DNA of 23,930 nucleotides from JAMOBE01 sp039908285 (GTDB lineage: Bacteria; Pseudomonadota; Alphaproteobacteria; Rhodospirillales; Rhodospirillaceae): contig JAMOBE010000056.1 in assembly GCA_039908285.1 (NCBI GenBank), positions 1 to 23,930 on the forward strand, in the 5' to 3' direction. Shown in pieces: positions 1-7,099 of this stretch. The translations under genes were made by a program, and so were the position numbers. The notes beneath the pieces are model-generated. The model had not been told where the DNA came from. It made no database searches and was given only the letters and a program-made list of their open reading frames with translations. Position 1 is the stretch's first letter; each line of letters starts with the position of its first letter.

Positions 1-15
1 AGAGGGGGGAGAGGG
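1..15 (-). repeat. Partial copy of CT/GA-rich palindromic repeat
   Basis: The first 15 bases are the exact reverse complement of the left part of the hairpin element at 23769-23798, and of the copy at 17646-17665. The copy is cut by the window edge, so its full extent is unknown. The rest of 1-89 is purine-rich and appears non-coding. It contains a 9-bp direct repeat (AGGCTCTGA at 40-48 and 76-84) of unclear meaning. Confidence 0.5.
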
Positions 16-89
16 AGTCCAGGTTCCGAATACATTTTCAGGCTCTGAGAGAGAGAAGGTTCGGTCGTCACTTATAGGCTCTGACCGCC

Positions 90-1415
90 ATGTATCCCTT
101 CCGCTACCATCGCCCTAAGTCTCTGGAAGCCGCCGTCCGGCTGTTCGCCGACGCTGCGGAGCCCCGCTACCTGGCTGGCGGGCAGACGCTGCTGCCGGCG
201 CTGAAGATGCGGCTCAACCGGGTGTCGGACCTGATCGATCTCGGGCGGGTGCCGGGGCTGGGCGACATCGTGGTCGAAGAGGGGCGGGTGCGCATCGGCG
301 CCCTGGTCCGCCATGCCGACGTCGCCGCATCGCCCGTGGTCCAGGCCGTCCTGCCGGCCCTGGCCGGGCTGGCCGGGGGCATCGGCGACCCGCACATCCG
401 CGCCATGGGCACCGTGGGCGGCGGGCTCGCCAACAACGACCCGGCGGGAGACTGGGCGGCGGCAGCCCTCGGGCTTGGCGCCACCATCCACACCGACCGC
501 CGCGACATTGCCGCCGACGCTTTCTTCACCGGCCTGTTCGAGACCGCCCTCACGCCGGGAGAAATCGTCGCCGGAGTCTCGTTCCCCATTCCCGTTGCGG
601 CCGGTTACGTCAAGTTCCCCAGTCCGGCCTCGCGCCATGCCATCGTCGGCGTGTTCGTGGCGAGGACCGCCGCCGGCCCACGGGTCGCGGTCACCGGAGC
701 CGCCTCCTGCGTCTTCCGTCACGCGGCGATGGAGGCGGCATTGGCCGACGCCTTCGCATCGGAGTCGCTGACGGCCGTGGATACCCCTTCCGACGGACTC
801 AACGAGGACCTGCACGCCACCGCCGCCTACCGGGCTCACCTGGTCGGGGTGATGGCGCGGCGAGCGGTGGAGCAGGCGGTGAGTGCCCCCCGGACCTGCC
901 ACGCCGACGGTGGCGGCTGTCGGATGAGCGCCCAGGACGTCGGGAAGACGGTCGTGCCGCGACTCCTGCTGGTGGGGGCCGTCCCCATCGCGCGGGTCCT
1001 GGCCCCCATGGCGACCCTGGCCGGTTTTGCGGTAACCGTGATCGACCCCCGCCCCATCCCGGAGCACTTCCCCGAAGTCCCCCTGCTCCGCGAGTGGCCC
1101 GAGGCGGCCCTGGCGGCGCTCCGCCCCGACCGTGACACCGCCGTCGTCACCCTGGCCCATGACCCCCGGCTCGACGATCCGGCCCTGGCGGTGGCGCTCC
1201 GTTCGGCGGCCTTCTACATCGGCGCGCTGGGCAGCCGACGCGCCCACGAAATGCGCCTCACCCGTCTCGCGGCCCTCGGCTTTGGCGCGGAGGACCTGGC
1301 GCGCATCCACGGACCGGTCGGTCTCCCCCTGGGCGACCACTCTCCCGCCGCCATCGCCGTCTCCGCCCTGGCCCAGATCATCCAGACCCTGTCCTCGGTT
1401 CGGTCATCGCAATGA
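90..1415 (+). CDS. Molybdenum hydroxylase FAD subunit (CoxM-like) fused to XdhC C-terminal domain
   Basis: This 441-residue protein joins two modules normally made as separate polypeptides. Residues 1 to about 265 match the FAD-binding medium subunit of the xanthine dehydrogenase/CO dehydrogenase family: AGGQTLLPALKMRL at 29-42 and TVGGGLANNDPAGD at 108-121 are the two FAD-contacting glycine-rich segments, followed by the CO-dehydrogenase flavoprotein C-terminal fold. After a linker at about 265-287, residues 288-435 match the C-terminal Rossmann domain of XdhC, the factor that helps insert sulfurated molybdenum cofactor. That part starts PRLLLVGAVPIA and includes FYIGALGSRR, and it ends in the typical region after IHGPVGLPLG. 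The usual XdhC glycine-rich turn (GAGHV type) reads GAVPIA here. An in-frame TAG at 75-77 puts the start at ATG 90. The large (CoxL) and 2Fe-2S (CoxS) subunits are not in the window and may lie upstream. The substrate cannot be told. Confidence 0.85.
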   Translation: MYPFRYHRPKSLEAAVRLFADAAEPRYLAGGQTLLPALKMRLNRVSDLIDLGRVPGLGDIVVEEGRVRIGALVRHADVAASPVVQAVLPALAGLAGGIGDPHIRAMGTVGGGLANNDPAGDWAAAALGLGATIHTDRRDIAADAFFTGLFETALTPGEIVAGVSFPIPVAAGYVKFPSPASRHAIVGVFVARTAAGPRVAVTGAASCVFRHAAMEAALADAFASESLTAVDTPSDGLNEDLHATAAYRAHLVGVMARRAVEQAVSAPRTCHADGGGCRMSAQDVGKTVVPRLLLVGAVPIARVLAPMATLAGFAVTVIDPRPIPEHFPEVPLLREWPEAALAALRPDRDTAVVTLAHDPRLDDPALAVALRSAAFYIGALGSRRAHEMRLTRLAALGFGAEDLARIHGPVGLPLGDHSPAAIAVSALAQIIQTLSSVRSSQ

Positions 1416-2011
1416 GGCTATTCCCGATCGTCTTCCTCGCGATGGTCTCGTTGGTGTCCGCCTCCCTGGCGGATACCTTCCAGGATGCCGAAACGGCACT
1501 CGAACGCGGCGATTTCGCCGCCGCCAGGCCAGCCTTCGAACGGCTCGCCGCTCAAGGCCACCCCGGGAGTCAGTTCCGGCTTGGGTATCTCCACCGCAAT
1601 GGTCTGGGAGGCCGGAAGGATCTCGAGGCGGCCGCGCACTGGTACCGCCGCGCGGCAGTCCAGGGCCATGTCCAGGCTCAACGATCCCTGGCGGTCGCCC
1701 TGGAATTGGGGCGTGGCCTGGCCAGGGACCCGGAAGAGGCTTCCATCTGGTATCATCGGGCCGCGGAGAACGACGACGGCTACGCCCAGCGCTGGCTGGG
1801 CGACGCCTATCTTCGCGGCACGGAATCGATAGGGGGCGATCCAACCCGGGCCTATTTCTGGTATCGCCTGGCCGCATACCACGACCCGGGCTGCCCAGCC
1901 ATCGCCGATGGCCTGAAGGAGTCAGGCGCGTCCCTGACCGCGCGGCAACGACAGGATCTGGACGCGAAAGCCGACGACTGGCGCAATGATCGCGACTTCG
2001 GACGCGACTGA
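1412..2011 (+). CDS. Secreted Sel1-repeat (TPR-like) protein
   Basis: This 199-residue protein begins with a signal peptide (MRLFPIVFLAMVSLVSASLA, likely cleaved near ADT), so it should act in the periplasm. The rest consists of about three Sel1-like repeats, recognisable from the recurring A..WYRRAA.QGH..AQ..L pattern: AAHWYRRAAVQGHVQAQ, ASIWYHRAAENDDGYAQ and AYFWYRLAAYHDPG. Such alpha-solenoid repeats usually mediate protein-protein contacts; no enzymatic motif is visible. The start ATG overlaps the stop of the preceding CoxM-XdhC gene (ATGA), which indicates translational coupling and one operon. Its stop is only 3 bp from the stop of the convergent Nudix gene. The function is unknown; a link to the molybdenum hydroxylase is inferred only from the overlap. 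Confidence 0.85.
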   Translation: MRLFPIVFLAMVSLVSASLADTFQDAETALERGDFAAARPAFERLAAQGHPGSQFRLGYLHRNGLGGRKDLEAAAHWYRRAAVQGHVQAQRSLAVALELGRGLARDPEEASIWYHRAAENDDGYAQRWLGDAYLRGTESIGGDPTRAYFWYRLAAYHDPGCPAIADGLKESGASLTARQRQDLDAKADDWRNDRDFGRD

Positions 2012-2014
2012 ATC

Positions 2015-2716
2015 CTACAACACCCCCATGGCCTTGGCGCGGCCATAGGCGGCCAGGGTGTGGGAGTCGGTGACCTGATCGGTGACGATCATCCGCTCGA
2101 ACTCGGCGGGAGAGACCTGGACGAGGCCGGTGATGCCCTCCTCCAGGGCCGGTTCGCCCACCTCGCTCAATTCGGCCAGGAACATTCCCATGGTGTCCCG
2201 GAAGTAGCTGGTGGACACATGCAGGGCGCCGAGAGACGTGAGGCTCGCCACCACGCCGCCCAGTTCCTCGGCCACCTCGCGGCGCGCCACGTCCTCCTTG
2301 GTCTGACCCGGCTCGGCGCTGCCGCGCGGGGCCTCGAGGTGCCAGGTGCGGGTCGAGTGGCGGAAATGGCGCAGCAGCACGACCCGCCCCTGGTACAGCG
2401 GCAGCACCACCGCTCCCCCGTTGTCGAACGGCTTGGTCAGGATGCGGAAATAGGTCCCGGGCGAGCCATCGGGAAAGCGCACCGCGTCCCGCACCACCAG
2501 TACGTACTGGTCCTCGTAGTGCACGCCGATGCGCGCCCACTCCCGCGGCAGGCCGCGCGCCTGCAGGCGGTCGGCCTGCCCCTCCTCGATGGCGCGGATC
2601 TCATCGCGCTCCAGCAGGACGGTGACACCGCCCTCGGGATTGACGTAGTGCTCAGGATGGGCGCGGACGAAGGCGTAATAGCGCGCGAGGTCAGGATCGT
2701 CGGTATGGCTGCTCAT
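2015..2716 (-). CDS. Nudix hydrolase family protein
   Basis: A cytoplasmic protein of about 233 residues carrying a Nudix box, the signature of enzymes that hydrolyse nucleoside diphosphates linked to another moiety. The box reads G-x5-Q-x7-REVAEELGG, within EAPRGSAEPG followed by QTKEDVARREVAEELGG. The REVAEE core that binds the catalytic Mg2+ is intact. The first conserved Glu of the canonical GX5E segment is Gln here. The surrounding LPLYQGRVVLLRHFRH and WHLEAPRG resemble ADP-ribose pyrophosphatase-type Nudix proteins, but the N-terminal 90 residues are not the standard ones, so the substrate is open. I chose ATG 2716 (MSSHTDD), 7 bp after the stop of the upstream hydrolase gene. An in-frame ATG at 2755 would add 13 residues and overlap that gene. 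It is probably co-transcribed with the hydrolase. Confidence 0.85.
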   Translation of the reverse strand: MSSHTDDPDLARYYAFVRAHPEHYVNPEGGVTVLLERDEIRAIEEGQADRLQARGLPREWARIGVHYEDQYVLVVRDAVRFPDGSPGTYFRILTKPFDNGGAVVLPLYQGRVVLLRHFRHSTRTWHLEAPRGSAEPGQTKEDVARREVAEELGGVVASLTSLGALHVSTSYFRDTMGMFLAELSEVGEPALEEGITGLVQVSPAEFERMIVTDQVTDSHTLAAYGRAKAMGVL

Positions 2717-2723
2717 GGCCCGG

Positions 2724-3560
2724 TCATCGCGCGAGGAACGCGCGGACCAGGGCAATCTGGTCGGCTTGCATCAACGAGGGAGCGTGGCCGCAGTCCGGGA
2801 TTTCCACCACCTCGCACGTCGGGCCGCGGGTCTTCATGGTCGCCACCGTCTCCGGTGCCAGCAGATCTGAATTGACCCCGCGCAGCACCAGCACCGGGCA
2901 GCGAATCATGTCCCAGATCACCCACAGGTCCATGTCGAGCTTCAGGTTATGGACGATGCTCGGGTCGTAGTGGAGGGCGAACCTGCCGTCCTCCATCACG
3001 CGGGTGCTGGTGACGGCGATATGGCGCCACTGGTCGTCGCTCAGCCGGCCGAAGGGCGCCAGGACCTCCCGCAGATAGGCCTCGGCCGCCGCCAGGTTGG
3101 GGAAGTGCGGGTTGCGGCGGAGGTAGCCCTTGATGCGCTCCAGGGCTTCCCGGCCGATGAAGGGACCGACGTCGTTCAGCACCAGGCGGCGGATCGGCGT
3201 GTTGGGCTGGGCCGCCAGCAGCATGCCGATGACGCCGCCCATGGACGTGCCGATCCAGTCCACCTGCTCGGCGCCGCTGCGGGCGATGAGCGCCACCATG
3301 TCGGTCAGGTACTGGGGAAAGCCGTAGAGTGAAGGATCCTTGATCCAGTCGCTGCGGCCGCGCCCGACCACGTCCGGACAGAGGACTCGCCACTGGTCGG
3401 ACAGCGCCGCCGCGATGGTATCGAAGTCGCGGCCGGTGCGGGCCAACCCATGGGCGCAGATCGCGACCCGGCTCCCGTGGTCGTCGCCCCACTGGGTGTA
3501 GGCGACGCGGTGGAAACCGCGCGGACTGAACCCCAGGTAGGACCGTTCACTCATCCCCAT
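2724..3560 (-). CDS. Alpha/beta hydrolase
   Basis: A 278-residue alpha/beta-hydrolase-fold enzyme without a signal peptide. The catalytic triad is visible: nucleophile Ser106 in the elbow GTSMGG, acid Asp232 in GVNSDLL, and His259 in CGHAPSL. The oxyanion-hole region is ICAHGLARTGRDFD, followed by the typical CPDVVGRGRSDW strand-loop. The length fits epoxide-hydrolase, haloperoxidase or lactonase-like members. Both VGRGRSDW and the AP after the His are common in generic alpha/beta hydrolases, so the substrate is not assignable. The start MGMSERS is supported by AGGGGAG about 9 nt upstream; the second ATG (3554) is a possible alternative. It is the first gene of a minus-strand pair with the Nudix gene, divergent from the penicillin acylase gene. 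Both hydrolases may therefore be controlled by the shared 100-bp region. Confidence 0.85.
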   Translation of the reverse strand: MGMSERSYLGFSPRGFHRVAYTQWGDDHGSRVAICAHGLARTGRDFDTIAAALSDQWRVLCPDVVGRGRSDWIKDPSLYGFPQYLTDMVALIARSGAEQVDWIGTSMGGVIGMLLAAQPNTPIRRLVLNDVGPFIGREALERIKGYLRRNPHFPNLAAAEAYLREVLAPFGRLSDDQWRHIAVTSTRVMEDGRFALHYDPSIVHNLKLDMDLWVIWDMIRCPVLVLRGVNSDLLAPETVATMKTRGPTCEVVEIPDCGHAPSLMQADQIALVRAFLAR

Positions 3561-3617
3561 CGAAATCGTCTCCCCTGTTCCCGTATCGGGCGGACGATCA
3601 CGAAATACGCCACCTCT

Positions 3618-3651
3618 TTCCGTCCGACAATATAATATGGGTCGGAGGGAA
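3618..3651. promoter_or_regulatory. Operator-like inverted repeat over a TATAAT box
   Basis: Two 11-bp arms, TTCCGTCCGAC (3618-3628) and GTCGGAGGGAA (3641-3651), are inverted copies with one mismatch. They flank a 12-bp AT-rich spacer that contains TATAAT at 3631-3636, a perfect -10 hexamer in an otherwise GC-rich region. The element lies in the 96-bp gap between two divergent genes, just ahead of the acylase start. The right arm also overlaps the likely Shine-Dalgarno region. No good -35 is seen 16-18 bp upstream of the TATAAT. Arm spacing of about two helical turns fits binding of a dimeric regulator; an mRNA hairpin is the alternative. Confidence 0.6.
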
Positions 3652-3662
3652 CGGAGGTGTCC

Positions 3663-6047
3663 ATGATCCTGATTCGGCGTGCGGTTGTCGGCCTTGCCGG
3701 CGCCCTGGCCATGGCGGCGGCCATCGGCTGGCTGGTGCTGCGCTCGTCACTGCCCGAGACCAACGGCACGCTGCGGCTTTCCGGCCTGACGGCGGCGGTG
3801 GAGATCACCCGCGACGCCCACGGGGTGCCCACCATCCGCGCCGCCGACGAGGCCGATGCCTATTTCGGCCTCGGCTTCGTGCACGCCCAGGACCGGCTGT
3901 GGCAGATGGAGTCGATTCGCCTGCTGGGCACCGGCCGCCTGGCCGAGGTCATCGGACCCGAGGGGCTGACGTCGGACCGCTACATCCGCACCCTTGGCCT
4001 GCACCGCCTGGTCAGGGAACAGGTGGCCCACCTGCGGCCCGAGACGACCGCGGTGCTCGAAGCCTATGCCGCGGGCGTCAACGCCTGGATCACCGCCCAC
4101 CGCAATTCTCCCCTACCGCCCGAGTTCCTCGCCCTTCGCCATCACCCGGAGCCGTGGACCCCGGCCGATTCGCTGCTGTGGGGCCGATTGATGGCGATGC
4201 AGCTCTCCGGCAACTGGCGCGACGAGATGCTGCGCACCCGGCTGGCCCGCACCCTGCCGGACTCGCGCATCGCCGAGCTGTGGCCCCCTCCCCCATCGGG
4301 GCATCCCACCACCCTCGCGGAGGCCCAGGCCGCCATCTCTCCCGAAGCCGCCCTGTCCCTGCTGGCGGCGGTGCCGGAGTCGCTGCGGCCGACCCTCGCC
4401 TCCAACGAGTGGGTGGTCTCGGGCCGACGCACCGTCACCGGCCGCCCCTATCTCGCCAACGACCCTCACCTCGCCTTCAACGTGCCGATCCTGTGGTATC
4501 TGGCGCGGATCGAGGCGCCCAATCTGACGCTGGCCGGTGCCACCGTGCCGGGCGTTCCGTTCCATGTCCTGGGTCACAATGGCCGCATCGCCTGGGGCCT
4601 CACCACCACCCACAGCGATACCCAGGACGTGTTCATCGAGCGGCTGAGCAGCGACGGCGCCAGCTATGACACGCCAAAGGGACCGCAGCCCTTCACCGTC
4701 CGCCACGAGACCATCCTGGTGCGCGACGCGGCACCCGTCGACCTCATGGTCCGGGAGACGCGCCACGGCCCGGTGATCTCCGGCCTCGGCAAGCCGATGC
4801 CCGAAGCCGAGCCCGAGCCCGGTCACGTCCTGGCCCTGGCGGCGGCGGCCCTCGCCCCCGACGACACGACGCCGGAGGCCTTCCATCGCCTGGCGCGGAG
4901 CCAGGACTGGACCTCGTTCCGCGAGACTCTGCACGGGTTCCGCTCGCCCCAGCTCAACGTGGTCTATGCCGATACCGGCGGCACCATCGCCTTCATCGCA
5001 CCCGGGCGGGTGCCGATCCGCGCCGCCGGCGACGGCAGCGCGCCCGTGCCCGGCTGGACCGGAGCCCACGACTGGATCGGTTCCGTTCCCTTCGACCGCC
5101 TGCCCATGGCCGTCGACCCGCCGTCGGGCATGCTGGTGAACGCCAACAACAGGATCACCCCCGACGGCTACCCCTACCTGCTGGCCTCCTGGTGGCACGA
5201 TGGCTATCGCGCCAGCCGCATCCAGCAGCTTCTGGGACGGCGGACGGACCTCAGCATGCCGGATATGCTCACCATCCAATCGGATACCCGCTCGAACATG
5301 GTCGACGACCTTCTGCCGCTGATGCTGAAGGTCACCCCCGCCGACGACACGGGGCGCAAGGCGTTGGCGATGCTGGAGGCCTGGAACCGGCACATGGATC
5401 GCGGCCGGCCGGAACCCTTGATCTTCACCGCGTGGATCCTGGCGCTGAAACAGGCGGTGTTCCGGGACGACCTCGGATCCACCTTCGACCACTGGCGGGG
5501 GGAGCGGCCACTGGTCCTGAAGCATGCCCTGACGGACGGTCAGGACTGGTGCGACGACACCGACACCGCGGTCGTCGAGACCTGCGCCGAGATGCTGGAG
5601 CGCTCCCTCGCGCGAGCCCTTGCCGACCTCACCACCCGGCATGGCGCCCGCCTCGAGACATGGCGCTGGGGCGCCGCCCACCGCGCCACCTTCGACCACG
5701 CCCTGTTCAGTCACATCCCCGTGCTCGACCGTCTGGCGGGACTGTCCATTCCGAGCGACGGCGGCGACTTCACCGTCAATCGCGGCACCGTCACCGGCAA
5801 GGCACCCGGGTCCTTCAGCCATGGCCACGGACCAGGCCTTCGCGCCGTCTACGACCTCTCCGATCTCAACCGCTCGGAGTTCATCATCGCCACCGGCCAG
5901 TCAGGCAACCTGTTCTCGCCCCACTACGACGACCTGCTGAAGATCTGGCGCAACGGCGGCAGCTTCCGCCTCGACGGCCCAATCCGTCATCGCCTGACCC
6001 TCGTTCCCCCGCACTGGTCGGTGACATCGCGGCCACAGGCACGGTAG
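3663..6047 (+). CDS. Penicillin acylase family protein (Ntn hydrolase, peptidase family S45)
   Basis: A 794-residue precursor of the penicillin amidase family, which cleaves amide bonds of penicillins, acyl-homoserine lactones or related N-acyl compounds. An N-terminal hydrophobic segment (AVVGLAGALAMAAAIGWLVL) directs export or anchors it. The alpha-chain part contains FGLGFVHAQDRLWQME, typical of the family. Autoprocessing should occur before Ser247 in LASNEWVVSG; this Ser is the N-terminal nucleophile of the beta chain. Downstream, YLANDPHL, GHNGRIAWGLTTTHSDTQD and the late NRGTVTGKAPGSFSHGHGPG...SEFIIATGQSGN match the beta-chain core. GGAGG at 3653-3657 sits 5 nt before ATG 3663; an overlapping GTG at 3657 could add two residues. 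The last 61 bp overlap the convergent RNase T2 gene. Substrate preference, including quorum-quenching acylase activity, cannot be read from the sequence. Confidence 0.9.
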   Translation: MILIRRAVVGLAGALAMAAAIGWLVLRSSLPETNGTLRLSGLTAAVEITRDAHGVPTIRAADEADAYFGLGFVHAQDRLWQMESIRLLGTGRLAEVIGPEGLTSDRYIRTLGLHRLVREQVAHLRPETTAVLEAYAAGVNAWITAHRNSPLPPEFLALRHHPEPWTPADSLLWGRLMAMQLSGNWRDEMLRTRLARTLPDSRIAELWPPPPSGHPTTLAEAQAAISPEAALSLLAAVPESLRPTLASNEWVVSGRRTVTGRPYLANDPHLAFNVPILWYLARIEAPNLTLAGATVPGVPFHVLGHNGRIAWGLTTTHSDTQDVFIERLSSDGASYDTPKGPQPFTVRHETILVRDAAPVDLMVRETRHGPVISGLGKPMPEAEPEPGHVLALAAAALAPDDTTPEAFHRLARSQDWTSFRETLHGFRSPQLNVVYADTGGTIAFIAPGRVPIRAAGDGSAPVPGWTGAHDWIGSVPFDRLPMAVDPPSGMLVNANNRITPDGYPYLLASWWHDGYRASRIQQLLGRRTDLSMPDMLTIQSDTRSNMVDDLLPLMLKVTPADDTGRKALAMLEAWNRHMDRGRPEPLIFTAWILALKQAVFRDDLGSTFDHWRGERPLVLKHALTDGQDWCDDTDTAVVETCAEMLERSLARALADLTTRHGARLETWRWGAAHRATFDHALFSHIPVLDRLAGLSIPSDGGDFTVNRGTVTGKAPGSFSHGHGPGLRAVYDLSDLNRSEFIIATGQSGNLFSPHYDDLLKIWRNGGSFRLDGPIRHRLTLVPPHWSVTSRPQAR

Positions 6048-6613
6048 CTCAGGTCCTTGGAAAGGCACAGCCGAACCTCGGACACCTCCCCGCCTTTGCA
6101 GACCACGGCGACCCCAGCGGCGGGCAGGCCCGGATTGGCGCCGACGAACATCGACCGCACCGTGTCGGCGGAGGCGTCCAGACGGGACGGTGTCCGCAGG
6201 GGAGCGGGGACGTTGACATTGCGGTACGCCGTCGCCGCCATGGCGAAGTAGTCGTTGGCCGACATGCCGCTGCACGTTCCATGCTTCGCCCATTCATGGG
6301 TGATCAGGTCCCTCGTCGGCATGAGCGGCAGCATTTTCCGTATCACCGGATCCGGAACCGGCGTCGCCGTCCCGCAGGACTGCGGGTAGCCCCCGGCCTC
6401 ATACTGGGGCCACAGCCCGTGCTCGACGAAGCCCCTCGGGGTAGAGCACTGAGGATTGGACCGATGCCGGCCACAGAACGTGGGAGACCACGACAAACTC
6501 AGCACGTAATAATCGAAGTTCCCCGCGCCGTCGCCATCCTGCCGCCCCAGCGCGTCCTGCGCGCAGAGGCAGAACAACGACGCGACAAATGCCGCGATCA
6601 CCCTCATTCGCAT
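5987..6613 (-). CDS. Secreted ribonuclease T2 family protein
   Basis: About 208 residues. A signal peptide (MRMRVIAAFVASLFCLCAQDALG) is followed by the RNase T2 fold, which cuts single-stranded RNA through a 2',3'-cyclic phosphate. Both active-site segments are clear: CAS I as FVEHGLWPQY and CAS II as HEWAKHGTCSG, giving the two catalytic histidines plus Glu and Lys. FDYYVLSLSWSPTFC at the mature N-terminus is the family's first strand. Many cysteines suggest several disulfides and a periplasmic or extracellular location. GGGGGG ends 7 nt before ATG 6613; an upstream in-frame ATG at 6682 would place a non-hydrophobic stretch before the signal peptide, so it was not used. The 3' end overlaps that of the convergent acylase gene by 61 bp. 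Confidence 0.9.
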   Translation of the reverse strand: MRMRVIAAFVASLFCLCAQDALGRQDGDGAGNFDYYVLSLSWSPTFCGRHRSNPQCSTPRGFVEHGLWPQYEAGGYPQSCGTATPVPDPVIRKMLPLMPTRDLITHEWAKHGTCSGMSANDYFAMAATAYRNVNVPAPLRTPSRLDASADTVRSMFVGANPGLPAAGVAVVCKGGEVSEVRLCLSKDLSYRACGRDVTDQCGGTRVRR

Positions 6614-6696
6614 GAAACGCCCCCCGTCATTGGATCGGATCTTCCCCTTCCCACCGGAACCATGGGGAATCAATGAGCCCAAATCCGACAGTTAGA

Positions 6697-6722
6697 GCAG
6701 TTTCCGCTCAAGCGGAAACTGC
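6697..6722. repeat. Perfect palindrome, copy 1 of a paired repeat
   Basis: The arms GCAGTTTCCGCT (6697-6708) and AGCGGAAACTGC (6711-6722) are perfect 12-bp inverted copies around a 2-base spacer. The core GTTTCCGCTCA-GCGGAAA is shared with the second palindrome at 6759-6799, so the two belong to one repeat family. A further inverted fragment of the core (CGCTTGAGCGG) lies at 6738-6748, between them. Confidence 0.75.
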
Positions 6723-6758
6723 GAAAAGCCCGCGCGGCGCTTGAGCGGCCAGAGGCAA

Positions 6759-6799
6759 ATTCTAGAGCGTTTCCGCTCAGGCGGAAAACGCTCTAGAAT
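6759..6799. repeat. Long palindrome, copy 2 of the paired repeat
   Basis: The left arm 6759-6776 and right arm 6781-6799 form an 18-bp stem with one bulged A and a 4-base loop (TCAG). The ends read ATTCTAGAGCG and CGCTCTAGAAT. It resembles the intergenic palindromic elements dispersed in alphaproteobacterial genomes. It lacks a following T-run, so it is not a canonical terminator, although it lies between two transcription units. Confidence 0.75.
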
Positions 6800-6938
6800 G
6801 AAATTTTCTATGCTGATCTATGTGTTGCAGCAACTCTCGGCTCACCCGACGAGCCAAGAGGCCAGCGACCTTTCCCGCCAGTCGGGGGCCCTGCGGTCGC
6901 AGGTCGATGGCTTCATCGCCCGCATCCGCGTGTCCTGA
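6798..6938 (+). pseudogene. Relic of a methyl-accepting chemotaxis protein C-terminus
   Basis: An open frame here ends in ASDLSRQSGALRSQVDGFIA then RIRVS (6861-6938). This has the pattern of the extreme C-terminus of chemoreceptors, in which ...ELS.QS..LR..VD.F...IR.. closes the cytoplasmic coiled coil. No signalling tip, HAMP domain or ligand domain is present upstream in any frame. The only nearby start (ATG 6798) sits in the last bases of the palindrome and has no Shine-Dalgarno sequence. The simplest reading is a 3' fragment left after deletion of a chemoreceptor gene, with its upstream part replaced by palindromic repeat DNA. A chance resemblance of about 25 residues is possible. Confidence 0.45.
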
Positions 6939-7099
6939 CCCTCAATAAGAGAATAGAATCAACGTCACGGATGGTGGAGAGACAAGGAAAGCACTTCATT
7001 GAGGGAAAAGCAATTCTCTCGTTTCTCCATCCCCCCCTTGCCCCCTCCCCCCTGTGCCGGGTTAGAATGACGGGGGACGAACAGGACGGGGAGGGTTCG
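6939..7099. other. Intergenic region with pyrimidine-rich tract
   Basis: No gene is seen. A C-rich tract at 7031-7060 (seven C, then CCCCCTCCCCCC) resembles, but is not identical to, the CT-rich repeat at 17646 and 23769. The Shine-Dalgarno sequence of the M48 gene (GGGGAGGG) lies at its right end. Confidence 0.4.

Noticed and set aside
6741..6797. Upstream extension of the small frame at 6798-6938 to a TTG start
   Set aside because: The added codons are made entirely of palindromic repeat DNA and no ribosome binding site is present.
6759..6799. Long hairpin as a transcription terminator
   Set aside because: Neither strand has a T-run after the stem, and a second related palindrome nearby points to a dispersed repeat.
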